NCBI GenBank assembly: GCA_000149265.1
Contig: CH000771.1
Span: 252,860 to 316,859, forward strand
Origin: Ciona savignyi
Taxonomy: Eukaryota; Chordata; Ascidiacea; Phlebobranchia; Cionidae
Reading direction: 5' to 3'
DNA length: 64,000 nt
Part shown: in pieces, positions 1 through 10,789 of the stretch
How positions within the stretch are numbered: position 1 is the first letter of the stretch
How the letters are laid out: every line of letters begins with the position of its first letter
Program-made: the position numbers and the translations under genes
Notes under the pieces: generated by a model
Database searches by the model: none
What the model saw: the letters and a program-made list of their open reading frames with translations, nothing else
What the model was told of the DNA's origin: nothing

Positions 1-475
1 CCGAGAGTGCGTACCAATTATGGAAAAAGATGCTACATATCTTGGACCATGTGTGTGGGGTGAAATACCGAATGACTACAAGTGCATGTCATTTAACTTA
101 TTTAAACTTCGCTTCAAGCAATATTTAATTCAAATGTATTAATTACGGACAATGCAATAGTCTCAATTGTTACACTATCTGTCAATCAACCTCTTTATAA
201 CTTTATATTTTGTTTCACTGTAACTTGTTTACTGCAAAGTACTATAAAATGATACGTTTATTAAAGGTTTTGGCCTGTGCAGCATTGTATTTCGTTATTT
301 TTTTTTATATTTATTTTTTTTATTTTTCTAAATAAACACAAAGGGTGCAGCTGACTCGGTGACTTTTTGGTCTTTCGCTGCATCCTTTGCTGTACATTAC
401 TGTGCATTACTGTATATATTGTTGTCGTTTGTAAAAATGTGATGTCAGCATAAATTAAATAAATTGAATTGAAAT
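1..475 (+). mobile_element. 3' end of a non-LTR retrotransposon (CR1/L2-like)
   Basis: The window opens inside a reading frame (bases 2-142) that ends with a segment of the form WGEIPNDYK...FKLRFKQYLIQ and a TAA stop. This matches the usual W..LP..I......FK..LK.YL ending of CR1/L2/Jockey-type LINE ORF2 proteins. A 3' UTR of about 330 bp follows and ends in an AT-rich tail with repeated AATTGAATTGAA-like units near 460-475, typical of L2/CR1 tails. Only the last ~47 codons are inside the window, so clade and integrity cannot be judged. Confidence 0.5.
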
Positions 476-859
476 TATATGCGGCGAGTTACTGTTCTAC
501 GTGATAAACGGATTTGTTCAGTTTTGCTCTTTGTAACTGGACAAAATATACCTGTTGTCTGTATCACGCACAGCTTGATAAATTCTTCAACGGAAAATGG
601 TTTGCTTGCGTGTGTAACAGGCTGTTACGATAGTTAACGTGACTGGTGTCAAAATGGCGGCGGATGTTGTATTCATTAAAAACTGCATGTTTTTTGGCAA
701 ATAAAGCACACCGCAATTAAAACCATTTCAGTTAAAATATTTCGTTGTTAACTCCTTTATGAACTATCTTCGCTTTCTATCGACTTTTCGCATGTATCTG
801 TGACATCCTATTTTAGCTGTGACATCGCTATTTAGTCTTGCAACAAGTAGATAACATCC

Positions 860-1050
860 CGCGATCAGACTAAAAGACTCGGCGAGTCGCACCCATCGCC
901 GGATCACCGTAGCTGTTGCAAGGTAAATTATATGATTTAGACATTCTTTTAATTTAGTAGAACCTATTAATACATTGGGTTCGGGAAATTTACGGTAAGT
1001 GCCTTGACCAAGGACAAGCCGACTAGCCAGCGACCATTTTGTCGTATTAG
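860..1050 (-). mobile_element. Degenerate SINE (family with GCCTTG..CAAGGAC core)
   Basis: A diverged copy of the interspersed repeat seen many times in this window. Shared landmarks are the ATCACC..AGCTGTTGCA block, the TTTAATTTAGTAGAACC block, the GGGTTCGG block and the GTGCCTTGACCAAGGACA core. In better copies the right end, read on the minus strand, carries tRNA-like A and B boxes, so the element lies on the minus strand. The flanks (476-860 and 1050-1730) show no convincing coding sequence. Confidence 0.6.
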
Positions 1051-1729
1051 CCCAACAAAGTAATTTCAATAAAAAAGTGATATATTACTTTAATGCATCT
1101 GATTAAAGTTGAGATTAGTAAATTTACACAGGGTAACACACAAGTATTTCGTTTGATTGTTATAAATTATTATAAAAAAACATTAGCCAGTTATTGTATA
1201 CCACATTTCGGATATTCACCTGTTCTTTAACGTACACATCAAGGATAAACCGCTACGATTACAACTGTAGCCACTTATTCTGTACAACCAAAAATACAAT
1301 TGTTTACAGTACATGTTTCAATTACATATCAGTAAGATTAGGATATAATTGTTACGTGACGTTTCCTGTCCTGGCTAATCTACACCACTTCTTTGAGATG
1401 CGGCACTGTTAATATCAACACAGGTCTCAATCATCTATTGCTGGGTTAAGCAAATACTATCACACCATGTAATACATTGTACCAATTTGTATTTTTTGTT
1501 CTGCAAAGCTGGATTTTAGCCGACCGTGCGTACATAGTGTGTAAGTCGAATTATTCTTAATGTATTATTACATTTTAAGCAAACTATTCTTTATCTGACA
1601 CGGGACTGATTGAAAGATTTTCAGTTTTCCTTCAATTGTTTTTAATGCAATACCATGTGTTTTAGAAGGCGGTTAACCAGTTATTCTCCCTATTTCTCCT
1701 GTGCAAACTGACCTCATAAAAACGGCTGT

Positions 1730-2650
1730 CATTGAAAATCGATGTAGCGGATATCAGCTTGGACAAGACTTTCTGTCCCGCTAGCGGTTAGTCGCAGGCT
1801 GCTGGATGCTGCATCTGCATATGACGTCGCTCGTGTGGACGACGCGGAAATACCGCGTGGCTTTATATGTGGCCGTAGAAGTGGTGGAAGAGAAAGTTTT
1901 ACTCTGCCTCCTTTGCTTATTGTACCCGCTGGCGCTCAAGTTGCCTGCCTCAGTGGGGGCAGCTGCGGGCTCTGTGGCGTTGCTTGGGCCAGGACGATTG
2001 CAGAGATTATCATTGGCTTTTCAGATTCGTTTCCGAGCCTTCTGCCGCCGATTCTTCTCTCTTCGGTGCTCTGCCTTGGTAGGTGCTGCTTCGCTTGCTC
2101 CATCGTTAGATTTAGGAGCATGTGCGCCCGTGGAGATGTCACCGAAGTGACAGCGCGGACGCCCCATCGTTGTCTCTGTAAGAAGCAATGTGACGGTGTG
2201 ACGCCGCAGAGAATTGGATGCTCGCTTTGTCTGGGTTTGCCTTCGGTTTGTCGGCCAACCTCGGTGTGGAGGAGAATATACCATCATCGGTGGGTTGTTT
2301 TTCTTGATTCTTTATCCGTTCCATAAAATAGGGTTTTTGGCTTATCTAGGGTCCGACTTAATTACGTTCTCGGCACGGCTAAGGTAACAGGGCCAGGCAA
2401 AACGCCCTCATCCCGCAGTTGTTGCTTTCCTTAGTCTTTCCTCCCCCGACCAGCTTTTAACAGCTCCCGCCCGACACAGAAGGGGATTTGGCCCACTGAG
2501 ACTCAGGCCATTGATATGTCTACGACTGGACTTGATCCTCGCACCCTGGCAAGGGTTTACCCCCTAGTAGCCGAGGCGCTACTCTCAATACCGCGGTGCT
2601 CTTAGTGCGCCAACCCCCAAAGTTTCGTGTTGGAGTTATACCACTTATCT
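1730..2650 (-). mobile_element. GC-rich remnant, probably the 5' part of a retroelement
   Basis: This 0.9-kb block is clearly more GC-rich than its surroundings. On the minus strand a structured leader (about 2640-2330) precedes an ATG at 2324 and a reading frame of basic, polar composition (MERIKNQEKQ...). That frame closes after 61 codons, but neighbouring minus frames (2021-2287 and 1936-2142) continue the same kind of sequence, as expected of an ORF1/gag-like frame broken by indels. The leader contains a GGATCAAGTCC sequence resembling an RNA polymerase III B box. I recognise no diagnostic domain. Which retroelement this is remains open. Confidence 0.3.
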
Positions 2651-3190
2651 GAAGTGAAATAATTCTTAAGCAGAAGTTGGCCATTATACCTAAAGTTTTG
2701 CTGCATTTTCTTTTTTATATTTTTGTAAGTTTTTTTGTATAAATTCACTATATATAAAGCCCGGGTTAAGCAAGGGATATAACCAAATCACATCCACTAG
2801 ATATAAATATAATAATATTATTTTAAAATATAACCAAATGCTGCCAATTTAATTATTTAAAAGAGTTCCTTTACTGCCGATTACCTTATCATTCCGCAGA
2901 CAAATAAATCATTATTTTCTTTCATTCATCGCTTTGGTAACTACAAGAAAATTCTTAATAATTAAAAAGTTGTCGATTGGCTAAATCGGCAGAAAAGTTG
3001 ACGATTTAGCGAATCGGCAGAAAAGTTGAATTTTTACACAAACGACGCCGCTTAACTACCGTGATAAAGATGTGACAAGACCTAAAAGTCCGCAGCAGTC
3101 GCCTGTTAAAAGCGACTTATATACCCACAAGCCACGAAGACAAGGTAAGTACCGTTACATGTTGAGAGTCAAGAAGTTAGGCGAAGCTAT
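2650..3190. other. AT-rich intergenic stretch, no gene seen
   Basis: No convincing coding frame or known repeat. Near 2970-3025 a sequence of about 25 bp (TCGGCAGAAAAGTTGA) occurs twice in tandem. Confidence 0.5.
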
Positions 3191-3520
3191 TTGGTAGAAT
3201 GTAAGTGCATTATCCACTGATTTAACACTTAGAAGAACTAGAAAATATTACCTAGGGCAATTTCCTAAAAATAAGATTTTGTTCTCAAATCATGACTTTT
3301 ACAGACATGCCATGTCGCCCCGACTCTACCAAAAGAAGTTATGCCACGTCGCCCCTGATCTACCAAAGAAGTTATGGAATCGTAATGAAACTTTATCATT
3401 TGTTAAACAACATGACAAATTTTCATTGCGATTCCATTACCCCTTCTGGTAGATTTCCGAGCCACAGGACCCATAATAAACATTATAAATACCCAGGACA
3501 TAAAGTACACAAAACAGGAT
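3190..3520 (-). repeat. Fragment of the foldback element family, inverted
   Basis: The sequence is the reverse complement of parts of the tandem interior at 5050-6240. It shares the block around ATGTAAGTGCATTA, the TACCTAGGG..TTTCC block, the AAATAAGATTTTGTTCTCAAATCATGA block (split here for length: AAATAAGATTTTG, then TTCTCAAATCATGA) and the CGATTCCATTACCCCTTCTGG block. A predicted frame here (3292-3561) is a by-product of the repeat. From 3520 to 4628 I see only AT-rich sequence. Confidence 0.55.
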
Positions 3521-4628
3521 TGTTGCCGTCAACATTTTGGCTTTTTTCTTTTTTGCAATAATTGTGATTGGTTTATTTTGTTCAATACGTATTGTTCTTG
3601 TTTTACGGTTGCAGAACTGAATATTTGTCTTGTGTATCCACCTTATGTTCGTAAACGCTTGGCTCAATTACGTTATTGTTAACCAGCCAGGACTCGCACC
3701 AAAAAGTATGATTGCCACGACCTTTTCAACTCCCAGCGACGCAATGACGGTTCAGTGTACACAGAAAAATTAGACAATAGAAATCTTAGAAATTAGGTAA
3801 AAAACCGTAACATCTATGTTGACAAGTGCATTTATAGCAAAGGAAATATATACGTCGAGCTACAAGGTTATCGGACCACAAATCGAATCGGTACACTTAA
3901 AATTACTTTCATGCGCACTATCTTTATAAGTGTGAGTCATATTTTTCTTCGTAAGCAAATGGTCGTGACTTCCTAATTTGCCTTATTTAGTTACTTTAGG
4001 ACGACGTTCACTTCAAGTGTTTTTCTATTAACTGCCAATCATTATAAAGCAGTGTTTACTCATTACATGTCGTGTATAGGCGTGGTTGAGAATTGCACTT
4101 TTTAAAAAACAATTGAACACAAAATCTTAGATTAACATTAACACATCAACTGTGGTTGTTCGTTTAATAAATACTCGACACAATAACTTTTGTAAACAAT
4201 GATAATATGTTGTTAAGTAAGAGAACAGAATGATCTGTGCGTATAAACACTCTCTAACAGTTTTCTTAATAACCACTCATTTCTATAATTACAATATAGA
4301 CTATACAGTCTTCCTTCAATCTTAGTAAAAGTAAGACAAAGCCTTGTAACAGATATCTCCCGCTATCTATTTATTGAAACAGATATTTAGTAGCTATCCA
4401 ATTAAACATATAAAGAGAAAAAAAATCATTTTAACCGTTTATTCCGAGTTACACATTTAAGCGCTCCGACGATTCAAATATTTCATCTGAAAAATGTACC
4501 AAGTTAGGACAAAATCCAGCACACATTAAGAAAATATACCTTCCAGGAATAACCTGTAGTTGTTGTATGCTGCGACAGATGGCATGGGTAGTAAATTGTT
4601 CACCTGTCTGAAAAGAGAAACAATTTTT

Positions 4629-6634
4629 AACTAGAGAGTGTCAACCACGTATTTTACCACCACTATTTGTAAAACACATTTTGTACCATATGTATATATA
4701 TATGCGAGCATGGTCCCTAACCACCATATGTATTTTATACACCGGGTATTTAGTTTGTTTCTGCATGTATAAACGCATGGGTCCCTGAGGTAACAATCCG
4801 ATCTTGATATTATTGTTCCCTACACAATATATATTAATGTTAGATATGTGCACGTCAGGTCCATGTTAATAAACATTTAAAAAAGTTTTAGCCGGACTGT
4901 CATAGTTTTGTTTCTACAAGCATAAAAGCATGGGTCCCATAGTTATTAAACCAAACTTCATTTTCATGTGCAGTTATAAAAAGAATACGCGTTTGAGATT
5001 TTCGAACATTTTACCACAAATGTTTTAATTTAAGCTTCTTGTCAAGCGCTGTAGTATAATGAAGGTCAATTCCCAAAACAGCTCGATTGGATTTTTATTA
5101 TTTTGGGGGAATTCCACTGGGCTTAGTACATTAATTTCTGTTTTTACATATCTGAGTAATGTTATCAAAGTTAAATATTTGTTAGATAATCTAACAAACA
5201 GTTTAAATCTGCTTTGGCGACTCCTTGTTGGAGATGTCGGCGCGATATGGCATGCCTGTTACAATCATGGTTTTAATACAAGTCGTTTTTTAGGGTATTT
5301 CCCTAGGTATTGTATTTTTTTTGCTCAATGGTACAACGTCGGATAGGGGACTAATTTTTTAGCCGACCAAGCGCTATATGCCCTAAAGAGCTTATTTTAG
5401 AAAAAATACCGTTTTGGTTTTTCAACTCCCAGGGGAATTCCCCTGGGTATATTACCCAAAATTTTGGTTTTCGCATATCTAGACCCTGTTGTCTAACAAA
5501 TGACAAAGTTTAATTGCAATTTTAATACTTATTCTGTTAGATGTCGGGCCACAAGCCATGCCTGTCACAATCATGATTTGAGAACAAAATCTTATTTTCA
5601 GGGTATTTCCCTGGGTATTTTTTAAATTCTTTTAGGTGTTTTATCAGTGGCTAATGCACTTATATTTATTCAAATCTAATTAAAATTTGGAGCAGCCGTT
5701 TAAGCGTTATGCGCAAAAAAAACTATTTTTTTTTTAAATTTTATTTCGGTTATTTACCTCCCAGGAGAATTCCCCTGGGTATATTACCCAAAAGTTTGTT
5801 TTTTGCATATCTAGGACATATTGTCTAACAACTGACAAAGCTTTATTGCGATTCCATTACTTTTTCTAGTATATGTTGGGGCCACAAGCCATGCCTGTCA
5901 CAATCATGATTTAAAACAAAATCTTATTTTTTAGGGTATTTCCCTAGGTAAATTTTTTAATTCTTTCAAGTGTTATATCATTGGTTAATGCACTTACATT
6001 TCACCAAATTTAAACAAAGAGACAGAAGCTGTTCAAGCGCTATGCCTCAAAACGCTAAATTTTTATTAAAAAATACTGTTTTGGTTTTTAATCTCCCAGG
6101 GGAATTCCCCTAGATTTATTAGCCAAAATTTTGGCTTCTGCATATCTAAACCGAGTTTCATTGTGATTCCATTACCCTTTCTGGTAGATGTTGGGTCCAC
6201 AAGCCATGCCTGTCAAGCGTTTGACGAAAAAAAACGGACAAAAACAATATGTGTCCCATTTTTCCAAATGGGACCCATAAATACAAGTAGTTCAGCTTTA
6301 TACAGACTTTGGTTCTAAGTATTAACCGAGGCCAAGTTATACCGAAGATTCCCTGAAACCACGAAAAACGCTTAAAAGAAAGCTTTTATTTAAAACATTT
6401 GTGGTGAAATGTTCGTAAATCTAACACGATTGTTCTTTTTTTTATCTACACATGGAGAAGAAGTTTGGTTTGATAACTATGGGACCCATGCGTTTATGCT
6501 TGCAGAAACAAACTACATACTCAGTGTATAAAATACAAAATGTGGTTAGGGACCCTGTATAGCATGAATATATGGTATACAACATGTGTTTTACAAATGG
6601 TGGTGGTTAAACACGTGGTTGACACTCTCTAGTT
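4629..6634. mobile_element. Foldback-type DNA transposon, non-autonomous, long inverted termini
   Basis: The left end begins AACTAGAGAGTGTCAACCAC at 4629 and the right end is its inverse, finishing at 6634. The inverted similarity continues inward with mismatches for about 170 bp, covering the AAACACAT, GGTCCCTAACCAC and AAACGCATGGGTCCC blocks. A further inverted stretch near 4890-5030 matches 6360-6490, so each arm is about 350 bp with a small insertion in the left arm. Between the arms are about four diverged tandem copies of a repeat of roughly 340 bp. No transposase frame is present, so it would need help in trans. A clear target duplication is not visible. Fragments lie at 3190-3520, 8260-8410 and 14060-14480. 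Confidence 0.65.
5050..6240. repeat. Tandem ~340-bp repeats bearing a 20-bp palindrome
   Basis: The interior of the foldback element is built of diverged direct repeats starting near 5080, 5415, 5745 and 6080. Each holds a palindrome or derivative of CCCAGGGGAATTCCCCTGGG (perfect at about 5428; one or a few changes in the others). Each also has the blocks TTTTGCATATCTAGA, CACAAGCCATGCCTGTCA, AATCTTATTTT and GGGTATTTCCCTGGGTA. A fifth, partial copy lies inverted at 14060-14480. Confidence 0.65.
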
Positions 6635-7009
6635 GTATTTACAAAGGGAGTCGATTATGTTTGTCTGTGAAGTGCCTGCAGACGGCAGCGGTTCCTAGAA
6701 AAATGTACAGACCAAATTAAGTCCTAATAACATAAATTAATAATTGCCCGACATGACTGAATGCGAACTTTTAATTCAAGTTTATCCCTATGAATTGGAA
6801 AGGACGTTAACACACATAAACTCATCATATTACAGCGCACCCACCGGGGGGTTAGCGGAGCTATTGCAGTGTTTTGTGTACGATTAAGCTGTTTCTTTAA
6901 TTTAGTAGAATAGATTATTGCACTGGGATCGGTTAATGTCTGCAAGTACCTTGCTCAACGATACAATCGATTAGCTGGATACTAGTTTCCAATAGCCTAT
7001 GCAACTATT

Positions 7010-7215
7010 CGAAAGTGCAATCTACTTAACGTCAGAGAACATGCAATCTACTCAATACCAGAGAACGTACAATCCACACAATGCCAGAGAACGTGCAATC
7101 CACTCAATATCAGAGAATATATATCGTAAGAGTATACAGTATATGCAATCCAATTAATGCTAGAGAGCATGCATTACACTTACACTCGATGCCAGAGAAC
7201 ATACAATCCACTCTA
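7010..7215 (+). repeat. Minisatellite upstream of peptide gene 1
   Basis: About seven imperfect direct repeats of a 26-27 bp unit of the form CAGAGAACRTGCAATCCACT plus CAATAC. A matching minisatellite with a different copy arrangement lies at 8855-9050 before peptide gene 2. Confidence 0.7.
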
Positions 7216-7417
7216 TACTGAAAGAAGACAAACGAGGAGATCGTTGATGGAGAATTCATTAAATCTTCCTGCTGTTGCGTCTATGCGGAAATAACAAGCT
7301 TGTTGTTTCGTCTAAAGGGAAGTCATTAAATCGTTGGGCTGTCTTTAACAAGAGTATATATCGAAGCAAATTGCATCGATTGGATATCAGAACTATCCTG
7401 AAACAAGAAGAATCACC

Positions 7418-8004
7418 ATGGACCGCAAGATCGCAATTCTTCTCTGCTTTATACTTCTCATGGTGAATGGGATGAGCAACGTTCAAGCAACCCTGTGGAC
7501 GACATGGTCTGTTCCAAAGTGGCACGAAAAGAATAGGTGAGTGTAACATTGTCTTAAAACTCAATATTTCGTAAGAAATATATTTATACTTTAAATAAAT
7601 GTTTTGGTTAAGAATATATAATTCGCACTTTGTTAGGGCAAAGCCACCTTACTATGAATATTTACTTATAACATTGCTCTTTATTTCTTAGCAATAAATA
7701 CCAAGCTTTTAGAGAGGGTAAGTTTTTGGTTTATTTGTCGCATACTATAGATAGCACAATCGTAAATCGCTTTTTACCAGTTTATTGGATACTAATTTCT
7801 ATTATTATACGATATAACAGCATTATATTGTTGATTTGTAGACCTTAAATATTAGATAAACCTGGCCGGAATATATGTCCACATATCACTTTTTATGGCC
7901 CGATAACGGACTATTTATTCCGTATAAAGCATGTACAAAACCTAACCACATTTTATGCCTCAGATATTGGTGAGTTATTGGACGCCGAACTGCATTTACA
8001 ATAA
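7418..8004 (+). CDS. Short secreted Trp-rich peptide precursor 1 (61 aa, 3 exons)
   Basis: Spliced from 7418-7536, 7692-7717 and 7964-8004, all with GT/AG borders. The ATG sits in a good context (ACCATGG). Residues 1-24 (MDRKIAILLCFILLMVNG then MSNVQA) form a strong signal peptide with likely cleavage after VQA. The mature part is 37 residues: a Trp-rich front (TLWTTWSVPKWHEK), then NSNKYQAFRE and an acidic amphipathic tail (DIGELLDAELHLQ). Tunicate antimicrobial precursors such as styelins and clavanins have signal peptide, active segment and acidic tail, so an antimicrobial or signalling role is a fair guess, but only a guess. A TATATAT sequence at about 7350 and AATAAA at about 8040 fit a short transcript. 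No family was recognised by sequence. Confidence 0.7.
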
Positions 8005-8089
8005 TTTGAAGGTGTGCACCGATTGATAAATGTGATACACAATAAAATAAAGAAACATGGAATAAAATGCAATTGACTTTTTAGGGCAG

Positions 8090-8235
8090 GATACGATGTT
8101 AATAGAATGGGGTCGGAGGATAGGATATTGATAAAAGGATAATTGACTTTAGGGCACGATATGATATTGATGTTAATGCCCGTGAATTGAAAAACGTAAG
8201 GGGCGTCAACACACGGGTAAACGTGATGCACATCT
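8090..8235 (-). mobile_element. Partial SINE, tail part
   Basis: Contains two successive copies of the GGATAGGATATTGATGTT / GCACGATATGATATTGATG tail region followed by CCCGTGAATTGAAAAACG and ACACACGGG blocks of the SINE family. The head is missing. Confidence 0.5.
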
Positions 8236-8259
8236 AGACCATGTTATGTGACAAATAAC

Positions 8260-8410
8260 AAGGTTGCAATGCGATTCCATTACCCCTTTTGGTATATGAC
8301 GGGGCAACATGGCATGCCGCCAAGCATTTTGACAAAAAAATGAAGGAAAACAAAAACAATTTGTGTCCCATTCTAAAACCCATTATTAGAGAGCAGTTAT
8401 AATTCACCAT
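8260..8410 (+). repeat. Fragment of the foldback element family
   Basis: Matches 5840-5900 and 6150-6270 in the foldback element: the GCGATTCCATTACCCC block, the GGGGCAACATGGCATGCC block and AAAACAATTTGTGTCCCATT. Confidence 0.5.
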
Positions 8411-8854
8411 CTTGCCTTTCTACAGTAAGTTATCTACCCGGAGTAGATTGATTGGTCTGTTGTCTACTTGGTTTTATATCATTCATTGTATTTACAAAGG
8501 GAGTCGAATACGTTTGTCTGTGAACTGCCTGTAGACGGCAGCGGTTCCTAGAAAAATGTTCAGACCAAATTAAGAACAAAAACACAACTTAATGAATGTT
8601 TTATATGAATGCGAACTTTTAATGGAAAGATCATTACGGTTTATCTTAATGAATTGAAACGGAAAACACGGGCAATCATCATATTCGCGTCCACCGTGGG
8701 GTCACGGAAGCTGTTGAAGTATGTTGTGTAAGATTAAGCTGCTTGTTTAATTTAAGTACAATCGATTATTGAAGTAGGATTGGTTAAGGTCTACAAATAC
8801 CTGCTGAACGGCACAATCCATTAGCTGTAGACTCCTTTTTAATATGCAACTATT

Positions 8855-9050
8855 CGAAAGTGCAATACACTCGATACCAGAGAACGTGCAGGAACGTGCA
8901 ATCTACTTAATGCCAGAGAACTTGCAATCCACTTAATACAAGAGAACTTGCAATCCACTTAATACAAGAGAACTTGCAATCCACTTAATACATGAGAACT
9001 TTCAATCTTCTCACTACAAGAGAACGTGTAATCAACTAAATGCCAAAGAA
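8855..9050 (+). repeat. Minisatellite upstream of peptide gene 2
   Basis: About seven repeats of the same 26-27 bp unit as at 7010-7215. Here three neighbouring units (around 8925-9000) are nearly identical (AGAGAACTTGCAATCCACTT), which points to recent local expansion. Confidence 0.7.
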
Positions 9051-9252
9051 CTTACGGAGGTGACAAACGATGAGATTTTTTATAGAGAAGTCATTAAATC
9101 CTCCTGCTGTTGCGTCTATGCGGAAATAACAACCATGTTGATTCGTCTGAAGGGAAGTCATTAAATCGTTGCGCTGTCTTTAACAAGAGTACATATCAAA
9201 GCAAACAGCATCGATTGCACATCAGAACTATCCTGAAACAAGAAGCATCACC

Positions 9253-9743
9253 ATGGACCGCAAGATCGCAATTCTTCTCTGCTTTGTACTTCTCATGGTG
9301 AATGGGATGAGCAACGTTCAAGCGGTCTCCTGGCCGAGATGGACTAAATGGTCTTACGACCATAGGAACATGTGAGTGTGATGTTGTCTTAAAATTCATT
9401 ATGTTGTAAGAAATATGTTTCTATTTCAAATGAATGTTTTGGTTAAAAGTATTTAAATTGTACATTGCTCGGGCAAAACCACCATACAATAATTATTTTG
9501 TAATACCTTTGTTAATTATTGATCATATTGCTTATTTTTTCAGAAATAAAGAGAAAGCGCTTACGGAGGGTAAGTTTTCTGTATAATTGTCGCATACTAT
9601 AGCAAAATCGAATATCACTTGTTTTACCAGTTATGCTTAATAACAATAATAGACCATTTATTCCTTATATAAAGCATCTGCAAAACCTAACCGCATTTTA
9701 TGCTTCAGATATCGCTGAGTTATTGAACGCCGAACAGGATTGA
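9253..9743 (+). CDS. Short secreted Trp-rich peptide precursor 2 (59 aa, 3 exons)
   Basis: Spliced from 9253-9371, 9544-9569 and 9709-9743; intron positions and phases are the same as in copy 1. The 24-residue signal sequence differs from copy 1 by a single Ile/Val change and two bases in 72, while the first mature residues are VSWPRWTKWSYDHRN against TLWTTWSVPKWHEKN. The Trp residues at mature positions 3 and 6 are shared; the third is offset. The acidic tail is EDIAELLNAEQD. The N-terminal mature half is net basic and Trp-rich, the tail acidic. AATAAA follows at about 9787. Function is unknown; an antimicrobial or effector peptide is the leading idea from architecture and divergence pattern. 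Confidence 0.7.
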
Positions 9744-9825
9744 CTTGCAATAATTTGAAGGTGTTCACCGATTGATAAATGTGATACACAATAAAATAAA
9801 GAAACGTGGAATGTAATGCAATTGA

Positions 9826-10075
9826 ATCTAGGACAGGATAAGATATTGATGTTTATGTCCGTGAATGCAAAAACCAAGGGGGTAACAACACACGGGCAAT
9901 CGTGAGATTCATTCGCGCCCACCGTCGATTTTCCCGAGCTATAACAGTATGTTGTGCATGGTCTCTTTAGGTTTTGGATCGCATTGATCTACTGGGTTCA
10001 CACAAAGTCCACTAAGCGACTTGCCCAAGGACACAACAGCCAGATTACCGCGCTACTAAAGTCAGGCACCCGATG
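9826..10075 (-). mobile_element. SINE, diverged
   Basis: Carries the family landmarks in order: GGACAGGATAAGATATTGATG tail (given as GGACAGGATAAG then ATATTGATG), GTGAATGCAAAAACC, ACACGGGCAATCGTGAGAT, CACCGTCG, CTTGCCCAAGGACACAAC. The head on the minus strand is eroded. Confidence 0.6.
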
Positions 10076-10087
10076 TGATTTGTTATT

Positions 10088-10380
10088 GTCAGTGAATTGC
10101 GTGTAGACGGCAGCAGTTCCTGGAAAAATGTCCAGACCAAATTAAACCACAATAACTTGCATTATTGAATGCCCGACGTGACTGAATGCAAACTTTTAAT
10201 GGAGAGATCATTCAAGTTTATCGCGTCCACCGTGGGTTTGCCGGAGCTATTAAAGTGTGTTGTGTACAATTAAGCTCTTTCTTTAATTAAGTAGAAAAGT
10301 GGCACTGGGATCACTTAATGCCGGTATGCAATTATTTTATTAGTATAGAACATAAAATCCACTCAATACCACAGAACTAT
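10088..10380 (+). repeat. Truncated third copy of the peptide-gene block
   Basis: Matches the start of the two duplicated blocks (GTCAGTGAATTGCGTGTAGA, GACGGCAGCAGTTCCTGG, CCCGACGTGACTGAATGC) and a degenerate SINE, then one minisatellite-like unit. The match stops near 10380, before the promoter and signal-peptide exon, so no peptide gene is present. The next 400 bp are featureless AT-rich sequence. Confidence 0.6.
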
Positions 10381-10789
10381 CTGTAAGTTAGAATTATGCT
10401 AAACCATATGTGTTGTATTTTATTCACGTTGTTTGATGTTTGGATTTGTTATTTAAATGACATCCATTGTTTGCCCCTGATGCTAGACGTGCAATTTCAA
10501 TATTTTTAAACTTTTTTGTTACATCACAAAAACTTGCCTAATTTATATTACTGCCTCGTATCATTTTATTTTCTATTTGAATAAGTACTAAACGGTTCAA
10601 AGAAATTATTGTTAATGAAGCTGATTGAATTAATGTACTAATTCGACATACCTTCAGCGATATTCAGGTCGATTTTGTCACTTTTACTGATCGGTAATAT
10701 ATCTTTAATATTCCTGAAGCCACATTGATTCTATTTATTTCGTTTATAGAAAACCGCTGTCAAACACAGAAAAGAAAGTGTAACATGAT

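Larger units (their letters stand above)
6635..8085 (+). repeat. Duplicated block, copy 1 (carries peptide gene 1)
   Basis: This block matches 8468-9825 along most of its length: the GACGGCAGCGGTTCCTAG block near 6682, a degenerate SINE (about 6770-6990), a minisatellite, the three-exon peptide gene and the 3' flank with AATAAAATAAAG. A third, truncated copy starts at 10088. The block begins directly at the right end of the foldback element. Confidence 0.7.
8468..9825 (+). repeat. Duplicated block, copy 2 (carries peptide gene 2)
   Basis: Direct duplicate of 6635-8085, starting with GTATTTACAAAGGGAGTCGA. It includes the degenerate SINE at about 8640-8830, a minisatellite and the gene at 9253. 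Non-coding flanks are more alike than the mature peptide codons. Confidence 0.7.

Noticed and set aside
1835..2326. 163-codon plus-strand frame in the GC-rich block
   Set aside because: Composition (many Cys, Arg, Ser, no domain) is that of an antisense shadow; minus-strand frames are more protein-like.
7275..7466. 63-codon frame overlapping the start of peptide gene 1 (and its twin at 9110-9301)
   Set aside because: It is kept in both duplicates only because the DNA is duplicated. It overlaps the signal-peptide exon in another frame, has no protein features, and probably starts upstream of the transcript start given the TATATAT at about 7350.
7010..9050. CRISPR-like regular repeats
   Set aside because: Units are contiguous tandem minisatellite copies without unique spacers, in a eukaryotic sequence.
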